This document shows positions 24,713 through 33,734 of a DNA stretch of 64,000 bases, one piece after another. Both the position numbers and the translations under genes were made by a program. Origin of the DNA: Dactylosporangium sp. AC04546 (lineage in GTDB: Bacteria; Actinomycetota; Actinomycetes; Mycobacteriales; Micromonosporaceae). Under the pieces are notes generated by a model. The model was not told where the DNA came from. It ran no database searches and worked only from the letters and a program-made list of their open reading frames with translations. Numbering within the stretch: the stretch's first letter is position 1; each line of letters starts with the position of its first letter. Location of the stretch: NCBI RefSeq assembly GCF_022095675.1, contig NZ_JAHYSG010000023.1:56069-120068 (forward strand), written 5' to 3'.

Positions 24713-25702
24713 CCGTCCGAGGAACCGCAGTGCGTTGCCGCCCAGCAGCTTCGCGCGCTGTGCCTCGCCCAGGAAACCGGCCCGGTCGACCACCGCACCG
24801 ACCGGGCGCTCGCCCAGGGGATACGGGTAGTCGCTGCCGACCATGACCCGGTCCTCCCCCAGCGTCTCGACCAGCAGCCGCAGCGCGGCCGGGTCGAAGA
24901 CGACGGAGTCGACCGAGAAGCGATCGACGTAGTGCGACGGCGGGTGGGCCGAGCGGCCCCGGACCACGTCGCCGCGGCGGTGCCAGGCGTTCTCGGCACG
25001 GCCGAGCCAGAAGGCGAAGCTGCCGCCGCCGTGCGCGAAGCAGATCCGCAGCGACGGCGGTACCGCGTCGAAGACCCCGCCGAGGATCATCGCCACGATC
25101 GACAGGTGGGTCTCGGCCGGCATGCCGGTCAGCCAGCGGGCCATCCACCGGTCCAGGCGCGGACCGGCCGGCATGTCCCACGGGTGCACGAACACCGGCG
25201 CGCCGACCGCCGCGCAGTGCTGCAGGAACGACACGATGCCCGGATCGTCGAGGTCACGCTCGCCGACGTGGTTGCCGATCTCGACACCGACATGCCCGTT
25301 GGCCAGGCAGCGGTCGAGCTCGGCGCAGGCCGCGTCCGGGTCCTGCAGCGGCACCTGGCAGAACGGCACGAACCGGCCCGAGCCCTCGGCGGCCAGCTTC
25401 AGCGTCAGGTCGTTGAAGATCCGGGCGACCTTGACCGCCTGGCCGGCCGGGCGCTCGTAGGAGAAGAACACCGGCGTCGGGGAGATCACCTGCAGGTCGA
25501 CGCCGTCGGCGTCCATGTCCGACAGGCGCGTCGGCGCGTCCCACGCCGACGGGCCGATCGGGCGGAACTCGGTGGACCCCACCATGATCATTGCCGCGCG
25601 CTCGGAGTCGACGCGCAGCCACGGCCACCCGGTGCCGCCGCACTCGGCCGCGAGGTCCGGCCAGCCGAACGGCACCAGGTGGGTGTGGACGTCGGCCCTC
25701 AT
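24620..25702 (-). CDS. nbaD: Aminocarboxymuconate-semialdehyde decarboxylase (ACMSD)
   Basis: This 360-residue metal-dependent amidohydrolase has the metal ligands DVHTH near residue 4, VHPWDMP, FAHGGG and SDYPYPLGE. It decarboxylates 2-amino-3-carboxymuconate 6-semialdehyde to 2-aminomuconate semialdehyde and diverts the pathway from quinolinate. The ATG at 25702 overlaps the 3-HAO stop (ATGA). Family members usually end near NALRFLG. Here the frame continues about 30 more residues (STGGPRPVEGDH onward) through DNA that is antisense to the methyltransferase end, suggesting a lost original stop. Confidence 0.93.
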   Translation of the reverse strand: MRADVHTHLVPFGWPDLAAECGGTGWPWLRVDSERAAMIMVGSTEFRPIGPSAWDAPTRLSDMDADGVDLQVISPTPVFFSYERPAGQAVKVARIFNDLTLKLAAEGSGRFVPFCQVPLQDPDAACAELDRCLANGHVGVEIGNHVGERDLDDPGIVSFLQHCAAVGAPVFVHPWDMPAGPRLDRWMARWLTGMPAETHLSIVAMILGGVFDAVPPSLRICFAHGGGSFAFWLGRAENAWHRRGDVVRGRSAHPPSHYVDRFSVDSVVFDPAALRLLVETLGEDRVMVGSDYPYPLGERPVGAVVDRAGFLGEAQRAKLLGGNALRFLGRSTGGPRPVEGDHAVDECAAGGAGSGAVPGS

Positions 25703-26217
25703 CCCTTACCCGGGTGGACGGTGCCGCACCGCGTGCAGGTCCGCGCCTGCTCGTCCTCGTAGAACGCCTGGAACACGGGCGGCAGGTCGACCACGATGTC
25801 GCGCACCTGCAGCTCGACCTCGTGCACCTTGTTCCCGCACGACGGGCAGTACCACTGGAACTTCTCCAGGGTCCCCTCCTCGCGCACCCGCTCCACCACG
25901 AGGCCGATCGAGCCGGCCTCGCGCTGCGGCGAGTGGGGCATGTTGCCGGGCAGCAGCCACATGCCGCCCTCCTTGATGTGCACCGTGTCGGGGCCGTCGG
26001 GCGTCATGACGTCGAGGTGCATGTTGCCCTTGATCTGGTAGAAGAACTCCTCGTACGGGTCGACGTGGAAGTCGGTGCGCTGGTTGGGCCCCCCGACGAC
26101 CATCACGATGAAGTCCGACCCGGCCGGGAACAGCTGCTTGTTGCCGACGGGCGGCTTGAGCAGGTGCTGGTTCTCGGCGAGCCAGTCGGGAAAGCTCACC
26201 GGGGACATGTCAGTCAT
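25699..26217 (-). CDS. nbaC: 3-hydroxyanthranilate 3,4-dioxygenase
   Basis: This 172-residue cupin extradiol dioxygenase shows the catalytic iron ligands in [17 protein letters not shown] and NMPHSPQR, plus the C-terminal structural rubredoxin-like site CPSCG...CTRCG found in bacterial 3-HAO. It opens 3-hydroxyanthranilate to 2-amino-3-carboxymuconate semialdehyde. The ATG at 26217 is preferred because GGAGG lies 6 nt upstream; the GTGs at 26229 and 26223 lie within that purine tract. It overlaps the RidA-type gene by 8 bp and ACMSD by 4 bp. Confidence 0.95.
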   Translation of the reverse strand: MTDMSPVSFPDWLAENQHLLKPPVGNKQLFPAGSDFIVMVVGGPNQRTDFHVDPYEEFFYQIKGNMHLDVMTPDGPDTVHIKEGGMWLLPGNMPHSPQREAGSIGLVVERVREEGTLEKFQWYCPSCGNKVHEVELQVRDIVVDLPPVFQAFYEDEQARTCTRCGTVHPGKG

Positions 26218-26626
26218 CTCCACCTCCACGGGGGATCAGCGCGACGGCCTGGATCTCGATCAGCAGGTGCGGATGCGGCAGCTGGTGTACCGCCACGGTC
26301 GTGCGGGCCGGCCCGGTCTCGTCGAAGAACTCGCCGTAGACCTCGTTGTAGCCGCCGAAGTCGTTCATGTTCACCAGGTACGTGGTCACCTGCACCACGT
26401 CGGCGAGCGACGCGCCGATCGCGGCGAGGATGCCGTCGATGTTGCGCAGCACGGCCCGCGTCTGCTCGCGGATGTCGAGGCTCGTCGTGCCCATCGCGTC
26501 CACCGACGCGCCGGCGATGGTGTTGTCGGGCCGTCGCGACGACGTGCCGGAGACGAACGCGAACCCACCCGCGACCTTCACGTGCGGGAACCGGCCACGC
26601 GGCCGGGCCGCGCCCTCGACGATCAC
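26210..26626 (-). CDS. RidA-family 2-aminomuconate deaminase
   Basis: This 138-residue YjgF/RidA protein has [14 protein letters not shown], the [18 protein letters not shown] helix, [22 protein letters not shown] and the substrate arginine region [25 protein letters not shown]. In 3-hydroxyanthranilate meta-cleavage clusters the RidA homologue hydrolyses 2-aminomuconate to 4-oxalocrotonate and ammonia; the operon context supports that role over generic imine deamination. The GTG start at 26626 overlaps the decarboxylase stop (GTGA). Confidence 0.88.
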   Translation of the reverse strand: MIVEGAARPRGRFPHVKVAGGFAFVSGTSSRRPDNTIAGASVDAMGTTSLDIREQTRAVLRNIDGILAAIGASLADVVQVTTYLVNMNDFGGYNEVYGEFFDETGPARTTVAVHQLPHPHLLIEIQAVALIPRGGGDD

Positions 26627-27345
26627 GACAGTGCCCGCAGGGAGGCGGTGCCCAGGCCCTCGACGACCGCGCGCACGTGTGCGCCGGGCGCCAGCGGCAC
26701 CGCCGCCGTCGCTGCGCCGGCGAGCAGCACCCAGCCGTCCTCCAGCGGTACACCCGCCGAGGCGGCCAGGGTGGCGGCGGCCGTGACGGCCCGGCGGGGG
26801 TCGCCCAGGATGGCGGCCGTGGAGCCGATCTGGGTGACCCGCCCGTCGACCTCCAGCAGCACGCCCAGGTTGTCCAGACCGGCCGGCAGCGGCTGCCAGG
26901 CGCCGACGACGAACGCGGCCGCCGAGGTGTTGTCGGCGATCACGTCGGGCAGCGCGAACTTGAAGTCGGCATAGCGTGAGTCGATCAGCTCCAGCGCGGG
27001 TGCGACGGCGGTGGCCGCGCCGGTCGCGTCGAGGCGGAACGCAACCTCGGGCTCGACCCGGGGGTGGATGTACCGGCCGGCGTCGACCGTGCCGCCGTCC
27101 TCGATCCGCATCGCGTCGGTGAGCCGGCCCCAGATCACCTGGTCGACGCCCACCTGCGCCATCTTGGCCCGGCTGGTCAGGCCCAGCTTGAGGCCGACGA
27201 GCCGCTCGCCGCGGCCCACCCGCAGCGCCACGAGCGCCTCCTGGATGCGGTACGCCTCGCCGGCGTCGGCGCCGCTCTGCGAGACCACCTGGGGGATCGC
27301 CGTGCGGGTCCGCTCGGCCTCATCGAGCCGCTCTGCGAAGTTCAT
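26623..27345 (-). CDS. 4-oxalocrotonate (2-oxo-3-hexenedioate) decarboxylase
   Basis: This 240-residue member of the hydratase/decarboxylase family has [15 protein letters not shown], metal ligands in [10 protein letters not shown] and [12 protein letters not shown], and an [12 protein letters not shown] segment. It is most like the decarboxylase branch, paired with a separate hydratase gene upstream in the same operon. It converts 2-oxo-3-hexenedioate to 2-oxopent-4-enoate. The ATG overlaps the upstream aldolase-fragment stop (ATGA). The two family members could in principle be swapped in role. Confidence 0.85.
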   Translation of the reverse strand: MNFAERLDEAERTRTAIPQVVSQSGADAGEAYRIQEALVALRVGRGERLVGLKLGLTSRAKMAQVGVDQVIWGRLTDAMRIEDGGTVDAGRYIHPRVEPEVAFRLDATGAATAVAPALELIDSRYADFKFALPDVIADNTSAAAFVVGAWQPLPAGLDNLGVLLEVDGRVTQIGSTAAILGDPRRAVTAAATLAASAGVPLEDGWVLLAGAATAAVPLAPGAHVRAVVEGLGTASLRALS

Positions 27346-27575
27346 CCGCGCTCCTTCACCAGATCGAGGGCGACGTCGACGATCATGACCTCCTGGCCGC
27401 CGACCATCCGCCGGCGGCCCAGCTCCACCAGGATGTCGCGCACGTCCACGCCGAAGCGCTCCGAGGCCCGCTCGGCGTGGCGCAGGAAGCTGGAGTAGAC
27501 CCCGGCGTAGCCCAGCGAGAGCGTCTCCCGGTCGACCCGCACGACCGCCACGCCGACGGTCCTTTCGACGGTCAT
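27342..27575 (-). CDS. Orphan C-terminal domain of 4-hydroxy-2-oxovalerate aldolase
   Basis: Only 77 residues are encoded. From [18 protein letters not shown] through [14 protein letters not shown] to DVALDL, the sequence is the C-terminal DmpG/MhpE communication domain that contacts the acylating aldehyde dehydrogenase. The TIM-barrel aldolase domain is missing. The frame begins with a clean ATG that overlaps the hydratase stop (ATGA) and ends overlapping the decarboxylase ATG, so the gene is intact as an open frame and translationally coupled. An internal in-frame deletion of a full aldolase gene is the simplest origin. No aldehyde dehydrogenase gene adjoins it. It may be a relic or a regulatory stub. 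Confidence 0.8.
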   Translation of the reverse strand: MTVERTVGVAVVRVDRETLSLGYAGVYSSFLRHAERASERFGVDVRDILVELGRRRMVGGQEVMIVDVALDLVKERG

Positions 27576-28372
27576 CGCGTGCTCCCTTCGAAGACGGCCC
27601 GGACCGACCCGAGCCCGGAGACCCGCGCCTCGTACACCGGTCCCGCGGCCGTCACGGGCACCGGCACCATCGGGCCGAGCGCGCCGGACAGCACGAGATC
27701 ACCGGCGCGCAGCGGGCGGCCGGCGGCGGCCAGCGTGGTGGCCAGCCAGGCGACCGCGTGCACCGGGTTGCCGAGGCAGGCGGCGCCCGCACCGACCGAC
27801 ACCGGCTCGCCGGCGTGCTCCAGCACGGCCCCGCACAGCCGCAGGTCGACGTCGGCCAGGCGGCGCGGCGCGGTGCCGAGCACGAACAGGCCGCTGGAGG
27901 CGTTGTCGGCCACGGTGTCCACGATGGAGATGTCCCAGCCGGCGATGCGCGAGTCGACCACCTCGATCGCCGGCAGCAGGTACTCGGTGGCCCGGATGAC
28001 GTCGACGACGGTGACCTGCTCGTGCGGCAGGTCGCGGCCGAGCACGAACGCGACCTCGACCTCCACGCGCGGCTGGAGCAGCCGGCCGGCCGGGATGGGG
28101 GTGCCGTCGGGAACGGCCATGTCGGCGTACAGCACGCCGAAGTCCGGCTGGAAGACGCCGAACATGCTCTGCACGGCCGGCGAGGTCAGGCCGACCTTCG
28201 CGCCGACCGGCCGCCGCCCGGCCGCCTCCCAGCGCTCGGCCTGGGCCCGCTGCACGGCGTACGCGGTGGCGACGTCGCCCTCCGGCAGCACCGTCCCGCG
28301 CAGCGGCGGGATCGGGGTGCCGGTCTCGTAGGCGGCCAGCAGCGCCTCGGCCGCCTTCTGCACATCGGTCAT
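27572..28372 (-). CDS. 2-oxopent-4-enoate hydratase
   Basis: This 266-residue DmpE/MhpD-type hydratase shows [59 protein letters not shown] and a late [15 protein letters not shown]. It adds water to 2-oxopent-4-enoate to give 4-hydroxy-2-oxovalerate, the substrate of the (here truncated) aldolase. The ATG at 28372 overlaps the aldehyde dehydrogenase stop (ATGA). Pathway position follows from order and family. Confidence 0.88.
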   Translation of the reverse strand: MTDVQKAAEALLAAYETGTPIPPLRGTVLPEGDVATAYAVQRAQAERWEAAGRRPVGAKVGLTSPAVQSMFGVFQPDFGVLYADMAVPDGTPIPAGRLLQPRVEVEVAFVLGRDLPHEQVTVVDVIRATEYLLPAIEVVDSRIAGWDISIVDTVADNASSGLFVLGTAPRRLADVDLRLCGAVLEHAGEPVSVGAGAACLGNPVHAVAWLATTLAAAGRPLRAGDLVLSGALGPMVPVPVTAAGPVYEARVSGLGSVRAVFEGSTR

Positions 28373-29823
28373 GTAAGGTCCACGCAGACGTTGGTGAGCT
28401 CGGAGTAGAAGTTGAGCGAGTGGGTGCCGCCCTCGCGGCCGATGCCGGAGGCCTTGACCCCGCCGAACGGCGAGCGCAGGTCGCGCAGGAACCAGGTGTT
28501 GACCCAGACCAGCCCTGCGTCCAGCGCGAGGCCGGCCCGGTGCGCCCGGCCGACGTCGCGGGTCCACACGGTCGCGGCGAGGCCGTAGTCGCTGTCGTTG
28601 GCCAGCGCGAACGCCTCCTCCTCGGTGTCGAACGGCGCCACGTGGCAGACCGGCCCGAAGATCTCCTCGCGGTTGGTGCGGGCGTCCGGCGGGAGGCCGA
28701 CGAGCACGGTCGGCTGGACGTACGCGCCGCCGTCGCGGGCGTCGTCGAACACCGGCACCCCGCCGCCGGTCACCACCGTGGCGCCCTCCGTGCGGGCGAG
28801 GTCGTAGTAGCCGAGCACCTTCCCGCGGTGCTGCCCGGAGATCAGCGGCATCGTGCCGGTGCCCTCGTCCTGCGGCCACCCCCACGCCAGGTCGGACGCC
28901 GCCTTGCCCAGCCGGGTGACGAACTCGTCGAAGACCGGCCGCTGCACGTACAGCCGCTCGGTGCACAGGCACACCTGGCCGCCGTTGGTGAAGCTGGAGC
29001 GCACCGAGCCGGCGACGGCCGCGTCGAGGTCGGTGTCGGCGAACACCAGGCCGGCGTTCTTCCCGCCGAGCTCGAACGAGACGGCCTTCACCCCGTCGGC
29101 GGCGGCCCGCATGATCGCCGAGCCGGTCGCGGACTCGCCGGTGAACGTGATGGCGTCCACGCCCGGGTGGCGGGTGAGGAACTCCCCCGCCGAGTCCGGC
29201 CCGAAGCCGTGCACGAGGTTGAAGACGCCGTCGGGCACGCCGGCGGCGGCCATCACCTCGGCGAGCACCGTCGCCGAGGACGGCGTCTCCTCGGAGGGCT
29301 TGACCACGACCGCGTTGCCGCAGGCGAGCGCCGGGGCCACCTTCCAGGTCAGCAGCAGCAGCGGCAGGTTCCACGGCACGACGATCGCGACGACGCCGAC
29401 CGGCTTGCGCACCGCGTAGTTGAGGGCGCGCCCGCCGGCCGGGGTGGCGGTCATGAACGACTCGGCCGGCGCCGCGGCGACGATGTCGGCGAACGCCCGG
29501 AAGTTGGCCGCTCCGCGCGGGATGTCGAGCGTGCGGGCCTGGCCGACCGGCTTGCCGGTGTCGGCGACCTCGGCGGCGACCAGGTCGTCGAAGCGCCGCT
29601 CCAGCTCGTCGGCGACGCGCCGCAGGACGGCGGCGCGCTCCAGCTCGCTGGTGCGCCCCCACGGGCCGCGCACCGCCGCCCGCGCCGCGGCCACCGCGGC
29701 GTCCACGGTGGCGCGGTCCGCCTCGCACACCTCGGTGACCAGCTCGCCGGTGACCGGGCTGAGCTTCGGGAACGTCCGGTCGGTGGCGACGAACCGCCCG
29801 CCGACGAAGTGCCGCAGGGTCAT
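28369..29823 (-). CDS. 2-aminomuconate-6-semialdehyde dehydrogenase
   Basis: This 484-residue NAD(P)-dependent ALDH superfamily enzyme has VVPWNLPLLLLTWKVAPAL, the catalytic Glu in FELGGKN, the nucleophile in GGQVCLCTERL and EEIFGPVCHV. It oxidises 2-aminomuconate semialdehyde to 2-aminomuconate. The ATG at 29823 forms ATGA with the KMO stop and has GGGGTGG 6-9 nt upstream; a GTG at 29832 is less well placed. Substrate assignment rests on the surrounding kynurenine genes. Confidence 0.92.
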   Translation of the reverse strand: MTLRHFVGGRFVATDRTFPKLSPVTGELVTEVCEADRATVDAAVAAARAAVRGPWGRTSELERAAVLRRVADELERRFDDLVAAEVADTGKPVGQARTLDIPRGAANFRAFADIVAAAPAESFMTATPAGGRALNYAVRKPVGVVAIVVPWNLPLLLLTWKVAPALACGNAVVVKPSEETPSSATVLAEVMAAAGVPDGVFNLVHGFGPDSAGEFLTRHPGVDAITFTGESATGSAIMRAAADGVKAVSFELGGKNAGLVFADTDLDAAVAGSVRSSFTNGGQVCLCTERLYVQRPVFDEFVTRLGKAASDLAWGWPQDEGTGTMPLISGQHRGKVLGYYDLARTEGATVVTGGGVPVFDDARDGGAYVQPTVLVGLPPDARTNREEIFGPVCHVAPFDTEEEAFALANDSDYGLAATVWTRDVGRAHRAGLALDAGLVWVNTWFLRDLRSPFGGVKASGIGREGGTHSLNFYSELTNVCVDLT

Positions 29824-31133
29824 CGCCGCCACCCCTTGACCATGGCGGCGGCGAGCGCGCCGAGCGCGAGCGCGCCGGCCGCCCCGAGCACCTGGTGCTG
29901 CCGCCGGACCCGGTCGCGCACCTGCGCGTAGGGCGTGGTGCTGAACGAGACCAGCTCGTAGCGGGAGACGTACCGGCCGGGCAGCGCGCGTTCCAGCGCG
30001 TGCTCGATCTTCTTGCCGAGCTGGAACACCGGCGAGGCCACCTTGTCCCGCATCTCCACGAAGTTGTTGAGCGCCATCGTCGCGATCGCCTCGACGTCGT
30101 CGCGGCGGCGGGCCTCGAACAGCGGCAGCGCGGCGGCGAAGTCGTCGCCGGTCTCGTCGAGCACCCGGTCGAGCACGACGCAGTCCTCGAACCCGCAGTT
30201 GGCGCCCTGCCCGTAGAACGGCACGATCGCGTGGGCGGCGTCACCGATCAGGCCGACCGGGCCGCCCGGCGTCGCCGCCTGCCACGGCCCGCAGCGGACC
30301 GTGCCGAGCAGGCCGACCGGGTTGAGCCGGTAGTCGTCGACCAGGTTGGGCATCAGCGGTACCACGTCCGGGTAGACCGCCCGGAAATGCCGCTCGATCG
30401 CGGCCGGGCTGCCCAGCGAGGCGAAGCTCGACGTGCCGCCGTTGGGCCAGAACAGCGTGCAGGTGAATGTCCGGTCGGGATTCGGCAGCGCGATCATCAT
30501 CGACGTGCCGCGCGGCCAGATGTGCAGCGCACCCGGGTCCAGGGCGAAGTCGCCGTCGGGGCCCGCCGCGATCGTCAGCTCCTTGTAGCCGTAGTCGAGG
30601 AAGTCGACCGTCTCGTCCAGCAGCCCCATGCCGAGCAGCTGGCCGCGCACCGCGCTGCCGGCCCCGTCGGCGCCGATGACGACGTCGGCGCCCGCCCGCA
30701 CCTCGCCGTCCGGCGTCGCGAACACCAGCGGGTCGAGACCGGTCAGCCGGTGCTCGAAGACGATGCTGACCCCGCGGGTCGCGGCGGCCGCGTCGAGCAG
30801 CGCGTTGTTGAGCAGGCCCCGGCTGATCGAGTTGATCGCCCGCTGCCCGTCCACGCTGTACTGCTGGAAGTCCAGCTCCCCGGCGACCGGGTGGATCATC
30901 CGGCCGCGCATCGGCAGCGCGTCGACGAGCACCCGCTGGTCCAGGCCGATGCGGCGCAGCGCGTCGATGCCCCGCTCCGACAGCGCCAGGTTGATCGACC
31001 GGCCGCGCTCCGCCGCGGTGGTGCGCGGGTCGGCGCGCCGCTCGTACACGGTCACGGTGTGCCCGCGCCGGGCCAGGAAGCAGGCGAGCAGGCTGCCGGT
31101 GAGCCCGGCCCCGATCACAGCGACGTCCGTCAT
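29820..31133 (-). CDS. kmo: Kynurenine 3-monooxygenase
   Basis: The 437-residue FAD monooxygenase has the dinucleotide fold VIGAGLTGSLLACFLA at the N terminus, RSINLALSERGIDALRRIGL, the DG-type VIGADGAGSAVR and the GDAAHAIVPFYGQGANCGFED FAD/substrate motif characteristic of KMO. The C terminus has a hydrophobic helix (LGAAGALALGALAAAMV), in line with the membrane association known for KMOs. It hydroxylates kynurenine with NADPH and O2. The ATG overlaps the kynureninase stop (ATGA). Confidence 0.95.
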   Translation of the reverse strand: MTDVAVIGAGLTGSLLACFLARRGHTVTVYERRADPRTTAAERGRSINLALSERGIDALRRIGLDQRVLVDALPMRGRMIHPVAGELDFQQYSVDGQRAINSISRGLLNNALLDAAAATRGVSIVFEHRLTGLDPLVFATPDGEVRAGADVVIGADGAGSAVRGQLLGMGLLDETVDFLDYGYKELTIAAGPDGDFALDPGALHIWPRGTSMMIALPNPDRTFTCTLFWPNGGTSSFASLGSPAAIERHFRAVYPDVVPLMPNLVDDYRLNPVGLLGTVRCGPWQAATPGGPVGLIGDAAHAIVPFYGQGANCGFEDCVVLDRVLDETGDDFAAALPLFEARRRDDVEAIATMALNNFVEMRDKVASPVFQLGKKIEHALERALPGRYVSRYELVSFSTTPYAQVRDRVRRQHQVLGAAGALALGALAAAMVKGWRR

Positions 31134-32344
31134 GCCCCCACCTCGTGCGCGATCGCGGCGGCGGCCCGCCAGCAGTCGTGGTACGTCGAGTACAGCGGCA
31201 CCGGCGCGAGCCGCACGATGTCGGGCTCGCGGCTGTCGGCGATGACGCCGTGCCGGTGCCGCAGGCTCTTGCTCAACCCGCCGGCGTCGGCCACCCGCAG
31301 CGACAGCTGGCAGCCGCGCCGGGCCGGGTCGCGCGGCGTCACGACCTCGACGCCGATCGGGTCCAGCAGCGACTGCAGGTAGGCGGTGAGCCGCTCGCTG
31401 CGGGCCCGCAGGGCCGGCATGCCCACCGTGTCGAACAGCTCCAGGGACGTGCGCACCGGGCTCATCGCGAGGATCGGCGGGTTGGACACCTGCCACGCGT
31501 CGGCGGTCCGCGGCGGCCGGGACACCGGCGCCATCTCGAACCGGGTCGCCGGATCGGTGCTCCACCAGCCCTCGAACCGGGGCAGGTCGCCGCGGGTGTG
31601 CCGCTCGTGCACGAACGCGCCGGCCACTGCTCCCGGCCCGCTGTTGAGGTACTTGTACGAGCACCACGCGGCGAAGTCGACGCCCCAGTCGTGCAGCCGC
31701 AGCGGGACGTTGCCGGCCGCGTGCGCCAGGTCCCACCCGACGACCGCGCCGGCCGCGTGCCCCGCCGCCGTGATGCCCGGGATGTCCATCAGCTCGCCGG
31801 TGAGGTAGTTGACCCCGCCCAGCAGGACCAGCGCGATGCGGTCGCCGTGCTCGCTGATCGCCGCCAGCGGGTCGTTCGTGCGCACCACCGTCGCGTCCGG
31901 GTCGAGGCCGTGGAAGGCGGCCTGGCTGCGCACCGCGTAGCTGTCCGACGGGAACGCCGTGTCCTCCACGACGATCAGCGTGCGCGCGCCCTGCGGCCGG
32001 TAGAACGAGACCATCAGCAGGTGCAGGTTGACGGTCAGCGAGTTCATCACCACCGTCTCGGCCGGCAGCGCGCCGACCAGGCGGGCGGCCGGCTCGCGCA
32101 GCAGCTCGTGGTACGGCAGCCAGGGCCGCTCGGCCTCCAGGTGCCCCTCGACGCCGAGCCGGGCCCACGCGTCGAGCTCCTGCACCAGCTCGGCCCGCAC
32201 GGCGCGGGGCTGCAGGCCGAGCGAGTTGCCGGCCAGGTACGCCGTCTCCGGGTAGTCGCCGCCCTCGGCGGGCGGCACGAGGAACAGCTCCCGATGCCCC
32301 GGGTCGCCGGCGTCGAGCCGCCGGGCCTCTGCTTCGAGCCGCAT
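31130..32344 (-). CDS. kynU: Kynureninase
   Basis: This 404-residue PLP enzyme has the kynureninase marks YLAGNSLGLQPRAV, VVMNSLTVNLHLLMVSFYRP, the aspartate in GWDLAHAAGNVPL, and the PLP lysine in WCSYKYLNSGPG. It cleaves 3-hydroxykynurenine to 3-hydroxyanthranilate and alanine. The ATG overlaps the TDO stop as TGATG, and the stop overlaps KMO. All catalytic segments are present. Confidence 0.96.
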   Translation of the reverse strand: MRLEAEARRLDAGDPGHRELFLVPPAEGGDYPETAYLAGNSLGLQPRAVRAELVQELDAWARLGVEGHLEAERPWLPYHELLREPAARLVGALPAETVVMNSLTVNLHLLMVSFYRPQGARTLIVVEDTAFPSDSYAVRSQAAFHGLDPDATVVRTNDPLAAISEHGDRIALVLLGGVNYLTGELMDIPGITAAGHAAGAVVGWDLAHAAGNVPLRLHDWGVDFAAWCSYKYLNSGPGAVAGAFVHERHTRGDLPRFEGWWSTDPATRFEMAPVSRPPRTADAWQVSNPPILAMSPVRTSLELFDTVGMPALRARSERLTAYLQSLLDPIGVEVVTPRDPARRGCQLSLRVADAGGLSKSLRHRHGVIADSREPDIVRLAPVPLYSTYHDCWRAAAAIAHEVGA

Positions 32345-33156
32345 CAGATCACCGTCCGGGCCGACCACAGCTCGGCGAAGACGACCCGCGCCATGCTGCG
32401 GGTCAGCCAGGCCGCGCCGGAGGAGCCGCCGCTGCCGGGCCGGTTGCCCATGGTCCGTTGCACCGCGGTCAGGTGCTTGTAGCGCCAGTCGCCGAACGCC
32501 TCCGCGACGTCGGTCAGCGCCTCGCCGAGCGCGTAGAGCGGGTTGTCGGCGCGGTCGTCGCGGTAGATCTCCACCCAGGCCCGCTCGACCTCCGGCGACG
32601 GCTCGTACTCGCGGGCGTGGTCGCGCTCGGCCACCTCGACCGGGATCTCGAAGCCGCGCCGGACCAGCATCGCGGTGACGTCGTCCCACACGCTCGGCGC
32701 GGCCAGGGAGGCCATCAGGTCCTGGTACAGGTCGGCCTGGCGCTTGAACGGCCGGATCACCGTCTCGCTCTTGAGCCCGAGCAGGAACTCCAGGTGGCGG
32801 TACATCGCCGACTGGAAGCCCGACGCCTCGCCGAGCTGCGCACGGAACCGGTTGAAGTCGGACGGCGTCATCCAGCGCAGCCCGTTCCAGGCGGCGATGA
32901 GCCCTTCCAGGTGCAGCTTGACCCGGCGCAGCGGGGCGAGGGCGCCCCACACGTCGTCCTCACGCAGGAGCCGCTGGGTGTCGCGCAGCTCGTGGCACGC
33001 CAGCCCGAACCACAGCTCCATCACCTGGCTGACCATGAGGAACGACATCTCGCCGGGGTCCTTGGTCAGCGGCTGCTGCAGCGAGTGCAGCGTGCTGGCG
33101 TGGACATATGCGTCGTATGGGACCTGATCGGGAAAGTCGAGGATCGGACCGCTCAC
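32344..33156 (-). CDS. kynA: Tryptophan 2,3-dioxygenase
   Basis: The 270-residue haem dioxygenase has YDAYVHASTLHSLQQ, FLMVSQVMELWFGLACHEL, a middle GFQSAMYRHLEFLLG and the late FGDWRYKHLTAVQRTMG containing the proximal haem histidine region, followed by GSGGSSGAAWL. It opens the indole ring of tryptophan to N-formylkynurenine. First gene of the operon, GTG start with AAGGA about 8 nt upstream. The divergent Lrp-type gene lies 74 bp away and probably controls it. Confidence 0.96.
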   Translation of the reverse strand: MSGPILDFPDQVPYDAYVHASTLHSLQQPLTKDPGEMSFLMVSQVMELWFGLACHELRDTQRLLREDDVWGALAPLRRVKLHLEGLIAAWNGLRWMTPSDFNRFRAQLGEASGFQSAMYRHLEFLLGLKSETVIRPFKRQADLYQDLMASLAAPSVWDDVTAMLVRRGFEIPVEVAERDHAREYEPSPEVERAWVEIYRDDRADNPLYALGEALTDVAEAFGDWRYKHLTAVQRTMGNRPGSGGSSGAAWLTRSMARVVFAELWSARTVI

Positions 33157-33186
33157 ACCCCAATCCTTCTACCGCGACCCACCTGT

Positions 33187-33217
33187 ACGAAATAGTGGAC
33201 CAACGGTCGTTTACGCT
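33187..33217. promoter_or_regulatory. Kyn/Lrp divergent control region with imperfect palindrome
   Basis: In the 74-bp gap, ACGA (33187-33190), TGGACCA centred on 33199, and TCGT (33207-33210) form an imperfect inverted repeat with arms of 5 and 4 nt spacing. It lies between the two start codons and could bind the Lrp/AsnC protein. A TACGCT -10-like element for the regulator gene follows at 33212. Confidence 0.4.
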
Positions 33218-33230
33218 GCTCACGTAGGGG

Positions 33231-33734
33231 ATGGAAACTGTACGGCCAGATCGACTTTTCGAACGGAAGGTGTCCGTGGACAGCATGGACTGGGCGCTGC
33301 TGCGCGAACTGCAGGATGACGCCCGGCTTTCATACTCCGAACTGTCCCGCCGGGTCCACCTCTCACCCCCGGCGGTCGCCGAGCGCGTCCGTCGGCTGGA
33401 GACCGCCGGGGTGATCACCGGCTACCACGCGCACGTCGACCTGACCAAGGCCGGCCGGCACGTCGTCGCGCTGATCAGGATGTCGTGCTACGGCCCGCGG
33501 TGCGTGCTGCGCGATCCCGACGTGCTGCAGTGGCCGGAGGTGCTGGAGGTCCACCGCGTGACCGGCGACGCCTGCTCGATCCTGAAGGTCGTGACGGCGT
33601 CGATGGAGGACTTCGAGTCCACGATTGATCGTTTGGCCCCGTACGGCCAGCCGTCGAGCACGATGGTCCTGTCGACCCCGCTGCACTGGCGCCCGCTGTC
33701 GCCCCTCGCTCCGGCGGCTGCCGACCAGGGCTAG
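33231..33734 (+). CDS. Lrp/AsnC family transcriptional regulator, probable kynurenine-pathway sensor
   Basis: The protein is 167 residues from ATG 33231. After a 14-residue extension comes the HTH (WALLRELQDDARLSYSELSRRVHLSPPAVAERVRRLETAGVITGY), then the RAM-type ligand domain with EVLEVHRVTGDACSILKV. An internal start at GTG 33273 or ATG 33285 would give the usual Lrp length. Divergent orientation to kynA and known KynR-type Lrp regulators suggest kynurenine-responsive activation. The ligand is inferred. Confidence 0.9.
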   Translation: METVRPDRLFERKVSVDSMDWALLRELQDDARLSYSELSRRVHLSPPAVAERVRRLETAGVITGYHAHVDLTKAGRHVVALIRMSCYGPRCVLRDPDVLQWPEVLEVHRVTGDACSILKVVTASMEDFESTIDRLAPYGQPSSTMVLSTPLHWRPLSPLAPAAADQG

